DNA of 64,000 nucleotides from Daucus carota subsp. sativus (lineage: Eukaryota; Streptophyta; Magnoliopsida; Apiales; Apiaceae), in assembly GCF_001625215.2 (NCBI RefSeq), contig NC_030389.2:40785454-40849453 (forward strand), given 5' to 3'. This document shows, one piece after another, positions 26,978 through 38,536 of the stretch. The notes under the pieces were generated by a model, which was not told the DNA's origin, did no database searches, and saw nothing but the letters and a program-made list of their open reading frames with translations. The position numbers and the translations under genes are program-made. Position 1 is the stretch's first letter. Each line of letters starts with the position of its first letter.

Positions 26978-29206
26978 TTGTATTTCCCTCCATTTCCGCT
27001 AACAAACATAACAGTCATGAAGCACCCCATCTTAACTTCCCAAACACCGCCGCTCGCCACTCCCCACCACCTCTCCTCCGCCCTCACCGCCACCTCATCC
27101 CTCACCCCACTCAAACCAACCCATCTAAACAACCGCTTCTTGCGAGAACTATCGAGAAGTAAGGATCCCGGAAAGGCACTCTATGTGTTTGATGAAATGC
27201 TCAGTAGAGGAATTGGGGTTGACAGGTTTAGTTTCCCGCTGGTTCTTAAGGCGGCGGGGAGAGTTAAGGGACTGGTTGAAGGGGAATTGATTCATGGGTT
27301 GGCGGTTAAGATGGGGTTTGGCGATGATCCATTTGTTGAGACGGGGTTGGTTGGAATGTATTCTTCGTGTGGGGAGATTGATGGTGCGAGGATGGTGTTT
27401 GATAGGATGTTGGAAAGAGATATTGTTACGTGGAGTTTTATGATTGATGGGTATGGTTTGAATTGATTTGATAAGTACATTGTGGGATTGGGATTTGGGG
27501 ATGTGAATTTTGTTTTGGAACGCGTTTGATAAATGGGTATTGGTTTGGTTTTGTTCTTGTGTGTTGTTTTAGTTGCTATATGTTGTGATGTGTTTGTTTG
27601 AATGTTGAATAGGTACTGCCGGAATCGATTGTTTGATGATGTGCTGCTACTTTTGGAAGACATGAAGGGCTGTAAGATTGAGCCGGATGAGAAATTGTTT
27701 TCAACTATTCTTTCAGCTTGTGGTCGTGCTGCTAATTTGGAATTTGGGAAATCTATTCACGAAATAATTACTGATAGTAAAGTCATAATTGACTATCGTT
27801 TGCAGAGTGCACTTGTTACTATGTATGCGGGTTGTGGGTCTATGGATTTGGCAGAGGATATGTTTGATAAGTTGAATCCGAAGAATGTAGTAGCTTGTAC
27901 TGCTATGGTTTCGGGGTATTCGAAACAGGGTCAGGTTGAGCCTGCTCGCGCGATCTTTAATCACATACCGAAGAAGGATTTGATATGCTGGAGTGCAATG
28001 ATATCTGGTTATGCAGAGAGCGACGTGCCTCAAGAAGCTATCAAGTTATTTGGTGAAATGCAAGACTCAGGAATATATCCTGATCATGTAACTATGTTAA
28101 GTGTTATTTCAGCTGGTGCCAATGTAGGAGCATTGGATCAGGCAAGAGGGATTCACAAATTTGTTAAGAAAAATAGATTTGGGGAAGTTTTGCCCATAAA
28201 TAATGCCCTTATCGATATGTATGCCAAGTGTGGAAGTCTTGAGGATGCAAGAGAAGTTTTTCTGCATATGCGACGGAAAAATGTTATAACTTGGACTACT
28301 ATGATATCTGCTTTAGCTATGCACGGGGATGCCATTAATGCCCTAAAGATCTTTCAGCAAATGAAGTCTGAGAATGTTGAGCCCAACGGAGTAACATTTG
28401 TGGGTGTTTTATATGCCTGCAGCCACGCAGGATTGGTCGAAGAAGGTCGAAATGTTTTTGCATCAATGGTGGATGATTATCGCATAACACCAAAGCACGA
28501 ACACTATGGTTGCATGGTAGATCTTTATGGCCGTGCCAATCTTCTAGAGGAAGCTCTCCGGCTTATAGAGAGTATGCCTTTTGCTCCAAATGTTGTAATT
28601 TGGGGATCCCTTTTGTCTGCTTGTAAAATCCATGGAGAGTATGAATTGGGGGAGTACGCTGCAAAGCAGCTTCTTAAGCTAGACCCTGATCATGATGGTG
28701 CCCATGTGCTCTTATCGAATATTTATGCTAAAGAAAAACAATGGGACAATGTCGGAGAGGTGAGGCAGTTGATGAAACACAAAGGTATATCAAAGGAACG
28801 GGGAACTAGTAGGATTGAGCTTAACAACCAAGTCCACGAGTTTTTGACAGCTGACAAATACCATAAACATTCAGATGAGATCTACGCAAAGTTAAATGAG
28901 GTAGTCACTGACGTGAAGCTTATTGGTTATACACCACTTACCTTCAATGTACTGACAAATTTAAATGAAGAGGAGAAAAAGGAAGCAGTGCTGTGGCACA
29001 GTGAAAAATTGGCACTCTCGTATGGATTGCTATCAGGGAAAACTGGGACACGCATTCATATAATCAAGAACCTCAGGATATGTGAGGACTGTCATACTTT
29101 CATGAAGCTTGTATCGGACGTGTACAAGACGGAAATTGTTGTCAGAGATAGAACTAGATTTCATCATTACAAAAATGGTACTTGTTCATGTAATGACTAT
29201 TGGTAA
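26978..29206 (+). CDS. DYW-type pentatricopeptide repeat protein, one intron
   Basis: Exons 26978-27450 and 27613-29206 are joined across a 162-bp GT...AG intron with a T-rich 3' half. The splice restores 'MIDGYCRN', a typical PPR join, and gives 688 residues (675 if ATG 27017 is used). PLS-type repeats run from about residue 50 to 510, followed by E/E+ motifs and a DYW deaminase-like domain with HSE at about 620-622, CEDC, and the terminal CSCNDYW. Such proteins bind organelle RNA and carry out or assist C-to-U editing in mitochondria or plastids. The C-terminus (RDRTRFHHYKNGTCSCNDYW) and layout resemble Arabidopsis At4g14820 (PCMP-H3), but orthology is not proven. Without splicing the first frame stops soon after the donor, so the intron is needed for function. 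Its 3' end faces the next minus-strand gene, about 285 bp away. Confidence 0.9.
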
Positions 29207-29491
29207 CTCTTAGCAGTTAATAATACATATGAAAGTACATATTGAAGCAAACTTTGTGTGCCTGAAACCTGGCAAGTCTGTCAATTGATAGCTTCAAAAG
29301 TTCAGCCAATGGTGAAAATGTAACATATAAAATATGAGATATATTTAAGTTATATATTGAGAGCTACAAGAGTTCAAAAGAAACTCAGATGGGCTCTGCA
29401 GGTCTAGCAAAGACTATCAGAAAGGAGAACTACATACCTCTACTTGTGAGTTAGAAGAGCATTTCATCTCTTATTATCTTATACAGAATTT

Positions 29492-30821
29492 TCAAGTGGG
29501 GACTTTTAGACTTTCTGCCCTTCCTTTAAACTGGCTGCCTTGAATAGACAACAACCAGAACTCCTGGTTCATTATTTGCAGTAGTCTGGTGATCCTGAAT
29601 TTCAAGAACTCCAAAATTGCTGAAAGCAATCTTGCATTTTCTGTTAGGGAACTTCTTTTATACTCGAGAATCCATGTGTTTCGATCTAATTGAACTACTG
29701 AAGCACTCCATTTTTCTTGTGTCCATGAACTATTCGCTCTTCGAATCACATATCCAGCCTTGCCATTAGTCCACTGTCAAATGAATGGTCATGAATACAA
29801 GGTATGACATAAAAAGCCTAACCCCAGGCATATTTAGTAACAGAAATCACAGGATATGTTAATTATATGTGAAACTAATGTGAATTATACATACCTCGGT
29901 AACTCTTCCTGACAACACAGTATATGACTTTGAAGAAAACGTAGTCGTCAGCAATCCAGCAGTTTGCAAAGGCCAGCCCCATATACGAACCTCCTCCACC
30001 ATAGATTTGTACAATTGAAGATACGAATTCAACAACAAACCATCCTACAAAATGAGGTACTTCTCGTTAAGACTCTAATCTAGTTCCTCTAGAGTACACT
30101 GTAACCGATACGGGCTTCCAAATTTCACACCACTGAAATAAAAAGTGCACATATAAAAAACTTATAAACACACAAAATTAATTCAATTATGTACCTGATT
30201 AATCTCCCATGTATGATCAACAAAGCTCCCATTCAGATTCTTCGCGCCAATCAAACCCTTAATCCCATTACTCAAATACACAAATCTGTCATTCAAATCC
30301 ATAAAACCCCATGAGTCCTCCCCCAAATTCCTCACTAACTCTTTCGACAACTCAGGCCTTAAACCCCTCGAAACCACCCAAGAAAACCCAAATTCCAACC
30401 CCAAAACCAAACAAACCCCGAAAAACAACCTCCTCAAAACCACCCCCACAAACCCCACCTCTCCTTTCACCTTCTTCTCCACACCCCCTCCAAAATCCAA
30501 TTTCTTACTCGATTTCAGCATGGGTGGTGAGGCCATCACGACAGGGGAAACTGTCGATTGAGGCGTTAAAAGAACATTAGGACTAAAAGGAACCGGGGTC
30601 CTTGATATCGGTGTCGAAGAAATCTTAGTAAGAGATGATCTTTGAGCACTCAAAGGCATTAGATCAAGAGTGGCATTAATGCTTGCCAAGCACATCTCAC
30701 AAGTACAGTTAGCATCTCTTCGACAGCCCGGGAAAGAAGAGCTTGTGTCTCGTGTTTCAGATTTGTCGTCTTCGGTTGTCGAATACACGGAGGATTCGGG
30801 TGTTGAAGTAACTGCTTTCAT
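29492..30821 (-). CDS. Unknown plant protein with one membrane segment, three exons
   Basis: Exons (minus strand) 30195-30821, 29895-30044 and 29492-29773, all phase 0 with GT...AG borders, give 352 residues. The N-terminus is Ser/Thr-rich and carries a small Cys cluster (CRRDANCTCEMC, about residues 33-44) with 'LASINATLDLMPLSAQRSSL'. A hydrophobic segment at about 127-152 (VVLRRLFFGVCLVLGLEFGF) is the likely single transmembrane helix. The C-terminal half has Trp-rich patches (RIWGWPLQTAG, SSWTQEKWSASVVQLD) that look like a folded domain. I do not recognise a named family; it looks like a conserved single-copy plant protein. The ATG at 30821 follows a normal leader and no in-frame upstream ATG is visible. 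Confidence 0.75.
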
Positions 30822-30945
30822 GGCGTGATTGTATCTTTCTGGGCGAGATTAGAATGTGTATAATGATTGGGGATAAGTATGAAGCCGTTAGTTTTTGAAA
30901 TTTAAAATGCTCAACGGTCATATTGGGATATTTTGGTAATTGCAA

Positions 30946-32301
30946 AAGATATCAGGAAGTTACCTAAAGGAGTAAAGGACTGTTTGGACTTTTGCTCTCA
31001 TAAACAAAATAAAATACTATTGTAGTTTATCAATACGAGTGCAGGATAATTAAATAAATAAGATATATATAATCATATCATTTTTATAATTTCCTTTAAT
31101 AATTATAAGGTTTTATTTCTAAAATTTTAGATATATGCTATTTTGTCCGATAGTAAATTAAGTATGTGAAAAATTAAAATAAGAAAAATTGAGGATTGAG
31201 GACTCACGTACTATGTACCGACTAAAATTTGTCAGACTTAATTATAAATTTAGGTCCAAGAGTCGAAGTCATATCTTGGATAGAGGATAAACTAGTGAGA
31301 ATATCATTTTTTAAGAATAAAAGGTCTGTACCGTCTTATTCTGAGAAAATGACTACACCTATCACAAAACGCAACATTATGTGTTTGTGTTAACAAAAAC
31401 ACAATTTTAAATTATGTTTTAAGCTGAAGTCGTAATTTTAAGTCGTGTTTTACTTAAAATAATCAAAATACAACTTCAAATCGTGTTTAAAGTGACAGTT
31501 GAGACAATTTTTCCAAAAATTGACATTGAGTTTCATTTGACTTAAAATAATGACTTTTTGGATCTTTTGTCATAAACAATTTTGACTTGAATTATATATA
31601 TTATTAAGTTAGGATTGTATCCTTTTAACTCTTAATTTCAAAATTCACTAATAAAATTGTTTTTTTTTTTGATATTCAAACTTTATAGTTGAGTACCTAT
31701 TTTGATACTACTTACATCCCAAATTAGATGAGCTAGTTGATTTTGGGCACGTAACTTAAAGTGCATTGACTGGCTAGTTCCGAAATTTATTTTTTTATTT
31801 TTTCTTTTGTAAACTAAAATTTCATATTTAAATTTTTATTTGGAAAAATAAAATTTTAAAAATAAATAATGTAGCTATACGGTCAATGCACGTTAAATTG
31901 TGTGTCCAAAATCAAAAAGTTCATCTAATTTTGGATAGAGGGAATACTGTAAAACATCTCTAAATAACATATGAGATAAATCGAATAGTGCTCGTAAAAC
32001 TGTCTTCGTTGTCAGGTGATTCAGTTCCAATGACAAAACTGAGCATCTTGTAATGCGAATTATTCTACTGTGATAGTCAAAGTCAAAAGGCATACACTTT
32101 AAAACTTCTACTGCTGTAGCAAAAAAATAAACACATACATCCCCCATAACTTAAGATGAACTGGAGAAAAAACCTAAAAAACTATGTAGAATCAAGGCTC
32201 CGTTATGTAATGAAAAACACTCTTTGTACAAACAAGTTGCATGAGAGCTAAACACAAGCTCTTCTATCAGCCAGCTTATTCCCACAAAGTTCACCACAAT
32301 T
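30946..32301. other. Intergenic DNA with one Stowaway relic
   Basis: AT-rich and non-coding. The only structured item is the worn Stowaway element at 31711-31944; the rest shows nothing assignable. The 3' UTR of the DUF1677 gene must lie near its right edge. Confidence 0.5.
31711..31944. mobile_element. Degenerate Stowaway MITE, 234 bp
   Basis: Flanked by TA on both sides. The ends are diverged (cttacatcccaaattagatg against an inverted ctaattttggatagaggga). The AT-rich interior has no coding capacity. Confidence 0.6.
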
Positions 32302-32736
32302 TTATACCAACTTGTTACAGCACAACAAAGACTCATTTCCCACTTCTGATGTGCTGCTTGATCTCGAATACTTCTTAGACGAAGTACTCGAAGACGATGA
32401 TGACAACGATGATGACGATGATAACAACAAACCGGACCTTCTCCGGAGCATCTGTCTCATACCCTCAGCTACCAGAATGGCCGGATTGGCCTTATATTTA
32501 CTACAAAATGAAATATGAGCCTTTATAGCCTCTTCAAGACCATGCACAACATTATTAAGGCCATTTTGCTTGTTCACCTCATCTTTAACCGCCTCGGAAC
32601 ACAATCCGCATAGCCATTTTCCTAGAAATTCAGATTTGACTTCAGTGATGTAGTCTTGAGTACAGTCTTCTTTGAATCCACAACACTCACACTTGGCTAG
32701 TTCGGTTTCCATTTCTTCCTCCTTGCAGTCTTGCAT
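32302..32736 (-). CDS. DUF1677 family protein
   Basis: A single exon of 144 residues from ATG 32736. The core (CECCGFKEDCTQDYI ... GKWLCGLCSEAVKDEV, about residues 17-55) is the diagnostic DUF1677 pattern of paired Cys motifs, which may bind a metal. A conserved helix (NPAILVAEGMRQMLRRR) and a long Ser-rich tail follow. The family is plant-specific and has no established biochemical role. The frame stays open upstream to 32868, but a TATAAATA box on this strand at 32831-32838 lies inside that extension, so the transcript must start later; 32736 is therefore preferred to 32868. 'METELAKCECC' further in is another candidate start. Confidence 0.85.
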   Translation of the reverse strand: MQDCKEEEMETELAKCECCGFKEDCTQDYITEVKSEFLGKWLCGLCSEAVKDEVNKQNGLNNVVHGLEEAIKAHISFCSKYKANPAILVAEGMRQMLRRRSGLLLSSSSSLSSSSSSTSSKKYSRSSSTSEVGNESLLCCNKLV

Positions 32737-32830
32737 GTACGAACTTTTCGAAAGAATGGGGATTGCTATATGGTCTGAAAATGTAATGGTGAGATAAGTG
32801 GGGTGGGGAGAAAGTGAAGAGGAGAAGAGG

Positions 32831-32838
32831 GTATTTAT
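32831..32838 (-). promoter_or_regulatory. TATA box of the DUF1677 gene
   Basis: TATAAATA on the minus strand, about 95 bp upstream of the chosen ATG, followed by a CT-rich leader. The spacing fits a short 5' UTR. Confidence 0.65.
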
Positions 32839-33158
32839 AGTAGGGAAATCTGCAATAATTTGCTCCATGTTTCAAGGGACAGGGGCAGTGGAAAATGGGA
32901 CAAACTGGTTGGGCCTTGTCAATTTTTTTTACCTGAAGGAGGTGGAGTTGAGTAACTGTTTTCCTTTGTATTGTTGTGTTTGATGTTAACGTTTTACAAT
33001 TCATTAATGTTTGTAATACATGGGAGAGTGAAGATTTTAACCTTTAATCATGGATGGGAGTACTAGCACTTTTTAATATCGTAAAGGAGACACTTTTAAA
33101 GTGATATTGTTGGGACGGAAAAAAATTATTATTCTAAATAGGGTTCTGTTGAAATATA

Positions 33159-33377
33159 CTCCCTCCGTTTTGAAATATAGGTCGCTTGACTTTTTGGCAC
33201 ACACTTCTAGGTCCTTTGACCACATAGCTAGAATCATTATTTTCAAAATTTTCTTTTTCTGAATTAAAATATTAATCATATATTTTTATTCAAAAATAAT
33301 GATTTTAACCATGCGGTCAAAAGACTTAGAAGTGTGTGCCAAAAAGTCAAACGACTTATATTTCAAAACTGAGGGAG
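33159..33377. mobile_element. Stowaway MITE, 219 bp
   Basis: Ends ctccctccgttttgaaata... and ...tatttcaaaactgagggag, flanked by TA on both sides. The two halves are long inverted repeats ('aagtgtgtgccaaaaagtca' on the right mirrors the left), as in Tc1/mariner-derived Stowaway elements. Confidence 0.9.
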
Positions 33378-33432
33378 TAACATAAAATCTACTATTTTTC
33401 CGGTATGTGTTCATGGTACATACTAAACACTA

Positions 33433-33667
33433 CTCCCTCCGTCCCACCAGGTAGTTTACGTTCACTATTTGCACGCATTTTGAGGCTCTTATAAAGGATA
33501 GGTGAATAATATTTTTTTAAATTATTTTTTTTCTGAATTAAAGTTTAGACATCAAACTTTTTTTCAAAATTTTTTTGAAAATTATATATAAAATGTAAGT
33601 ATACTTTATAAGAGCCTTAAAATGCGTGCCAAAAAGTAACGTAAAGAACCTGGTGGGACGGAGGGAG
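33433..33667. mobile_element. Stowaway MITE, 235 bp
   Basis: Ends ctccctccgtcccaccaggt and an inverted acctggtgggacggagggag, flanked by TA. It lies only 55 bp from the previous Stowaway but has a different interior, so it is a separate insertion. Confidence 0.92.
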
Positions 33668-34593
33668 TACAATCTATATGTGGTTTTTATCTAACACTTT
33701 AAAATTTTAGATAATGAAATATTTGGACCTTTCTCTAACATTTTGAAATTTTAAATGAACCGATTCTCAGCAGTTAGCACAGAAAGGGGTTTATATATTG
33801 ACATCGATCATATAATTATAATTACATGGGATCAAGAATTTTGATCACTGGATTATGACTTTATTAATGTAAAAAGTTCTGCTGTATGTGAATGTTGATC
33901 TCATGTTCAATAATAGTTCTTAGTGTCGGGGGTAAAGTAATTAAGTGCTTTTTAGTTGATCAAGTTGGAGCCTGGGAGGTATATTGGGTTTTTTTCTTTA
34001 GGAGTTGATGGAGATTTGACAGTTACTTTCGGTTAACATGGATTCACTTATTCATTTGACTTTGAAACTAATGTATTTCTACTTAAATTAGTTAAGGAAT
34101 TAAGGAACTAACATGAGAACTTCCTGAATTATGGATAGAGTTCACTTTAAAAACAATGTTAATTTTATAAAATTAAAGATTTCAAATCTTTGACTCGTCA
34201 TCAGATATGACCAGACGACTGATTTCCATTACTTGATCGCTTGGAATTTATGGACACATGCATTGCACATACCTGAATGTTGCAATAATACATATTTCTC
34301 TTGCAACTACTTTGTGTTCTGAGAATTGAGTTGACGTTTGTTGCCCTTTTATGGCTTTACTTGTGTAATTGTGTGGAAATTGTCTGAAAAATGAAGGTAA
34401 GATTCTGCCTTTTGGCTATATTCACTCGTGATACTCGTACAGTCGTACTTGTAATGCTTGGGTTTCATATAGGTAAATTGAGCAAAATGGAAAGTGAAAA
34501 TGAATAGTGGTGGTAGAATTTTATCCGTTTTTACATTTTAGTAATCAGAATTTCAGATTTACAAATAATGGTCTAAACTTTGTTTTTATGTTT

Positions 34594-34624
34594 CAAAAAA
34601 GTGGCATGGATGGCCACTTTTTTG
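34594..34624. other. Perfect 12-bp hairpin
   Basis: Arms caaaaaagtggc and gccacttttttg with a 7-nt loop, in non-coding AT-rich DNA. Its T-rich arm resembles a hairpin terminator, but such signals have no known role in plant nuclear genes. Confidence 0.6.
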
Positions 34625-35376
34625 AGAAAAAATTAATTTTTCTTTCTTAAAAAAATGACTATTTACCACTTTTTTATGAATTAAGACGATATATGTCCAC
34701 CGTATTATAAATTTAAATTTCCCATCACCAAAATGGCAAAAATAGATAAATTTCGTCCACTAACATATACTCCAAGTATGTTTAATCATTTCATGGGATT
34801 TAGTTAAAAAAGAAAAAGAAAAAGAAATAAACTCATCTTAGTTAACATATAGTTTATTCTTGTAAAGTAAAAGAATTTAAGTCCGCAGACTCGTTAAATA
34901 TCTTATTCGGTTCACAAGATTATGAAAATTACTTCAAATATTTCCTACTTATAGTTCACGAGATTATGAAAATTGCTTCAAAAAATTCATATTTCTGATC
35001 ATTTACACTAAACTTTCTATCTACCGTCGTATCAAGATAACTTTTGACCCCATTTGACGAGGAAGCGTCCTCTTCCACCGCGAAAAATGCAGATTATTAG
35101 CATTCTAACCATCTGTCAATCCCCATCCACCAGTTCTTATCTGATTATCCGAATCCAGATAAACCAAAGTAAATGTACCCAGTCTGTTCTGCTCTGTTAG
35201 AAACATGTTCCGAGAGATACTGGAAGACTCTTCTTTGATTACAGTTTACACTGCAAAAATACAAGGTTCAAGCAATTAGTTCAATTATTCGAACCGAACG
35301 TCACAGTAATTAGATAATTGCCAAGCAAAAACTTTAGGTGACAGACTGAATGGACTAGAAAAGTTCATCTCATGGG

Positions 35377-35392
35377 TGGCCCTGCAGGGCCA
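35377..35392. other. 16-bp perfect palindrome
   Basis: tggccctgcagggcca, notably GC-rich for its surroundings. No associated gene or element was recognised. Confidence 0.6.
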
Positions 35393-36487
35393 AGTAGAAG
35401 AACAATTGTCTAGGTGTGGATTGTGAGAGTTTCTTTGTCACACTCCTTGCCTAACAATAATTATAGTTTGGAGATCAAATCAACAATATATCTAAGCAAA
35501 TAGTGACTTTAAATTAGATGATTTGAGGCCAAATATGAATACAAATTCACAAGATAAAAAGAAGAAAAAAGAACAGACCTTGTATAACAAATTTTAAATA
35601 AAAACCGCAAACTAGTGATCTCTGTATTTAAGACTGGCGATTCGCGGTTTTCATTTTTCTTTTAAATTTCGATTTTTATTGGAGCCAGACCCTACATAAA
35701 ATTAGTTCCATAAAAGTTAGGAGTATATGAAATCTGGTAGGTAAAAGATGCAATCAAAAATATTCTGATAATTGTTGTTTAAAAATATTAGCCACTCAAT
35801 TATAATGATTGATACTATGCATTATACAAGTTAAGAATCTTAAAAAATAATAATGCAGCTTCTATAAATACACTAGTGTGAATGATTGTAACAGTATGAA
35901 GTTCTGTTCATTTACATTCTAAAATTTTATGCAGAGTCTGAGCACTTGAGGAATTACAGCACATCCAGCTTCATACATACCCGCCTTATCTGCAGACGAC
36001 AAGGTTTTTAAGTTTGCCAAACAGATTGTCCGTATACAAATAAAGATTTAGTTCTGCTAGAAGCAACAGAAACTGCATCTTAATTGGCTAAACCATAATA
36101 GGGATTATCAAGAAGTTGTCTTCCTACATGGTCTAGAATACGAGAGTCAAATGTTAATACATTGCGAAAAGGACACATTCCAAATTACCAAATAATTAAA
36201 GACAAAGTATGGCCCTGGCATGTGGGGTTTGTAAGCTTGAAGCATCTCATTACACAATGTTTATGTTCTTGACCACGAATACTCGCAGATCTTTGCAATC
36301 ATCCCTTTCAGACTCAGAGCATGTGGATTCTTGTCTGCTAGTCCTACATGCAATGGCCTCATACCACCCTCCTTCCTATGTCATTGTGGCTAAAATTTTA
36401 ATTAATATTCTCCGTTCAACCATAGTTATATTTTGAATTCCTATCAAGTATAAAAATGAAAAAGGACATACTCATATTTTCCCAACT

Positions 36488-36580
36488 TATTAGAGCGGGC
36501 TCTGAGGAGGCTAGGATGTACGCAACCTTAACTCTACTCTACATAATAGAGATGTTATTGTAGGAAAATGACCCTCGGCA
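36488..36580 (-). mobile_element. Au-like SINE 3' fragment
   Basis: On the minus strand 'ggttgcgtacatcctagcc' with 'cctcctcagagcc' matches the Au-SINE tail also seen at about 2.0 kb. It is truncated. Confidence 0.4.
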
Positions 36581-36619
36581 TCTGATATAACTAAGCTAAA
36601 ACTACTATTGCACATATGT

Positions 36620-36853
36620 TGTAACACCCCAGTCCCACATCGAGGAGTGTGGAGACTTTAGTTCAGTTTATAAGCATAAGTACTACTACTAATTGCACCA
36701 ACAAATCATGATCTTTTGGGGGTCTGTGTTGGGCTTGTGGATTACCCAAGTTGTTGCAATTAGGCCAGTTTATTTCGGCTTATTTTCGGATTCGGAATTC
36801 GGGACTTGACCCGATTTTCGAAAAAGACTCGGGATTTGACCCGGGTTGTTTCA
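36620..36853. mobile_element. Small solo LTR, 234 bp
   Basis: Starts TGTAACACCCCAGTCCCACA and ends GGGTTGTTTCA, so it has TG...CA ends, and is flanked by a perfect 5-bp target duplication TATGT (36615-36619 and 36854-36858). The opening is typical of short plant LTRs, possibly of a TRIM-type element; no 5S-like block was seen. No internal region remains. Confidence 0.7.
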
Positions 36854-38288
36854 TATGTGGATATACTTTGATCTATACTTTGATCTAGATAACTGGCAAT
36901 GAGGGATTGAGCCAACCACTTGTCATCATTAACCCCCTTGCTTCTGAATCCACTATATGATTATAAGTTCAACTTGAAGCATCCCATTATACAATGCCAA
37001 TGTTCTTATTGTGCTATTATTTTTACTTGCTTTGCCCTACCTCAACTTTTCGGATTTTAGAACTGTTTTCTCACATGGAGGATCTTGTTTTCTTATAGTA
37101 ATGTCCTAACCACCAAACTTATAAACCCTGGTATTATAAATCATATATACACAAGAAACTAAGACAAACATGCACGGCTCCCAGCCTATGTTACCCCGAC
37201 TCTTCATTTTGTCTCAAGTACTCATGTCGGATACTCAACACTTGGACATGAATATGGACACTTATTTTTGGCCAAAAACATGTGAAATTTTCAAAATGTT
37301 GCTGAGTCCGACACTCGGAGACATATCCATGTTGGACACTCCCAACAATGAGCTACTATATTACAAACTTAGTAGGGGCCTAGTACGTATCTGGAGATTG
37401 TTGTTTTTAAAAAGGTTGTTTGAATTTAATGTTTTTGCACATGGCATCTCATATGCAGGCCATTGGTTTTGTCCAAACCATGGATTCTTCTCTAACCCCA
37501 TACAACCACTTGCAACCTCCTATGACTCATCCAGATTTATAGGAAACAACATTGTAATCATATCCGAATGAACATGATAAGAAGCACTAGCACAAGTTAG
37601 TTATTCCTTCCGTCTCCAGATACTAGTCACTTAAGACACAAATTGTCTCATAATACACATTGCTAGTTAACTAATCATGCGCCATTGTTAATAACTTAAT
37701 ATGCATATGATGAATTTGATAGCAGCATGCTTGATATAAGTTCTAATAGCTTTCAAGGTCAACAAAAACTCAATGCCAGGCTAACCTGCATTAGTTCAGC
37801 CACAAGGTTGAGGTAATTAGTGACTAAGTTCAAAATTAGTGACTAAAGATTTAATGTGAATAAGGAACTACAGTGTCTATCGGCAAAAATATGACTCATT
37901 CTAGGATTTCTGTCTTCGAGTGAATAAAATGTTGATAGATTGTTGCCAACAATCAAGGGGTCGGGACCAATTGCCTTCTTTATTTACTGTTTTTTAAATA
38001 GCACCGTATTTGTAGTTCCTAAAAATTTATAAGTTTCAAAACCTAAAATTTTATAAGACAGTCACATCCTAATGCTGCTGCATTGTAGTACTTCTTGAAC
38101 GCTTTGTTCTACTATTGATATTGTTTTTGCTAGTCGTGCTGCATTGTTTTAGCTGCTTGCGATGAGTCTGTATCACAGTAGTGACTCTTTTCTTTTTCTT
38201 TCGTTCTTAGTTAAGAATAGTTAACCCAAAAAACAGCTCCAAAACAAACGAATTACAGCAGTGACCTGATGAGTGATGAAAATTTTAA

Positions 38289-38536
38289 GTGGGTGTTTGG
38301 CAACCCATTATAAGCCGGATTTCTCAGCTTATAAGTTATAAGCATCTATTCGTACCGTTTGTGTAAAAAGTCAAGAAGCACTTATAAAAAATTAGGAATA
38401 CTAACTTTTGTTTCAGGACTTTTACTTATTTACCAAACACTTTAATCACTTATAAATCTTATTTTGCTTCTAACTTCTACTCCACTTATTTATTTTAATC
38501 AATAAGCACTTATTTTAAACTCACCCAAACGGCCCC
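38289..38536. mobile_element. Tourist-like MITE, 248 bp
   Basis: Ends GTGGGTGTTTGG and CCAAACGGCCCC form an imperfect inverted repeat, flanked by TAA on both sides. Inside, 'agcttataagttataagc' and 'aataagcacttatttt' add further symmetry. Confidence 0.65.

Noticed and set aside
30311-30580. Pro/Ser-rich plus-strand frame of 89 aa
   Set aside because: Antisense shadow of exon 1 of the membrane-protein gene.
34594-34624. Transcription terminator
   Set aside because: A hairpin with a T-rich arm suggests one, but hairpin terminators are not used by plant nuclear genes and no gene ends there.
37170-37571. 133-aa open frame
   Set aside because: No domain, no splice context, and the sequence has a dispersed-repeat look ('ctcaagtactcatgtcgga'); not supported as a gene.
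37605-37680. Stowaway-like left end ('ccttccgtctccagatact')
   Set aside because: No matching inverted right end or TA flank was found, so an element could not be delimited.
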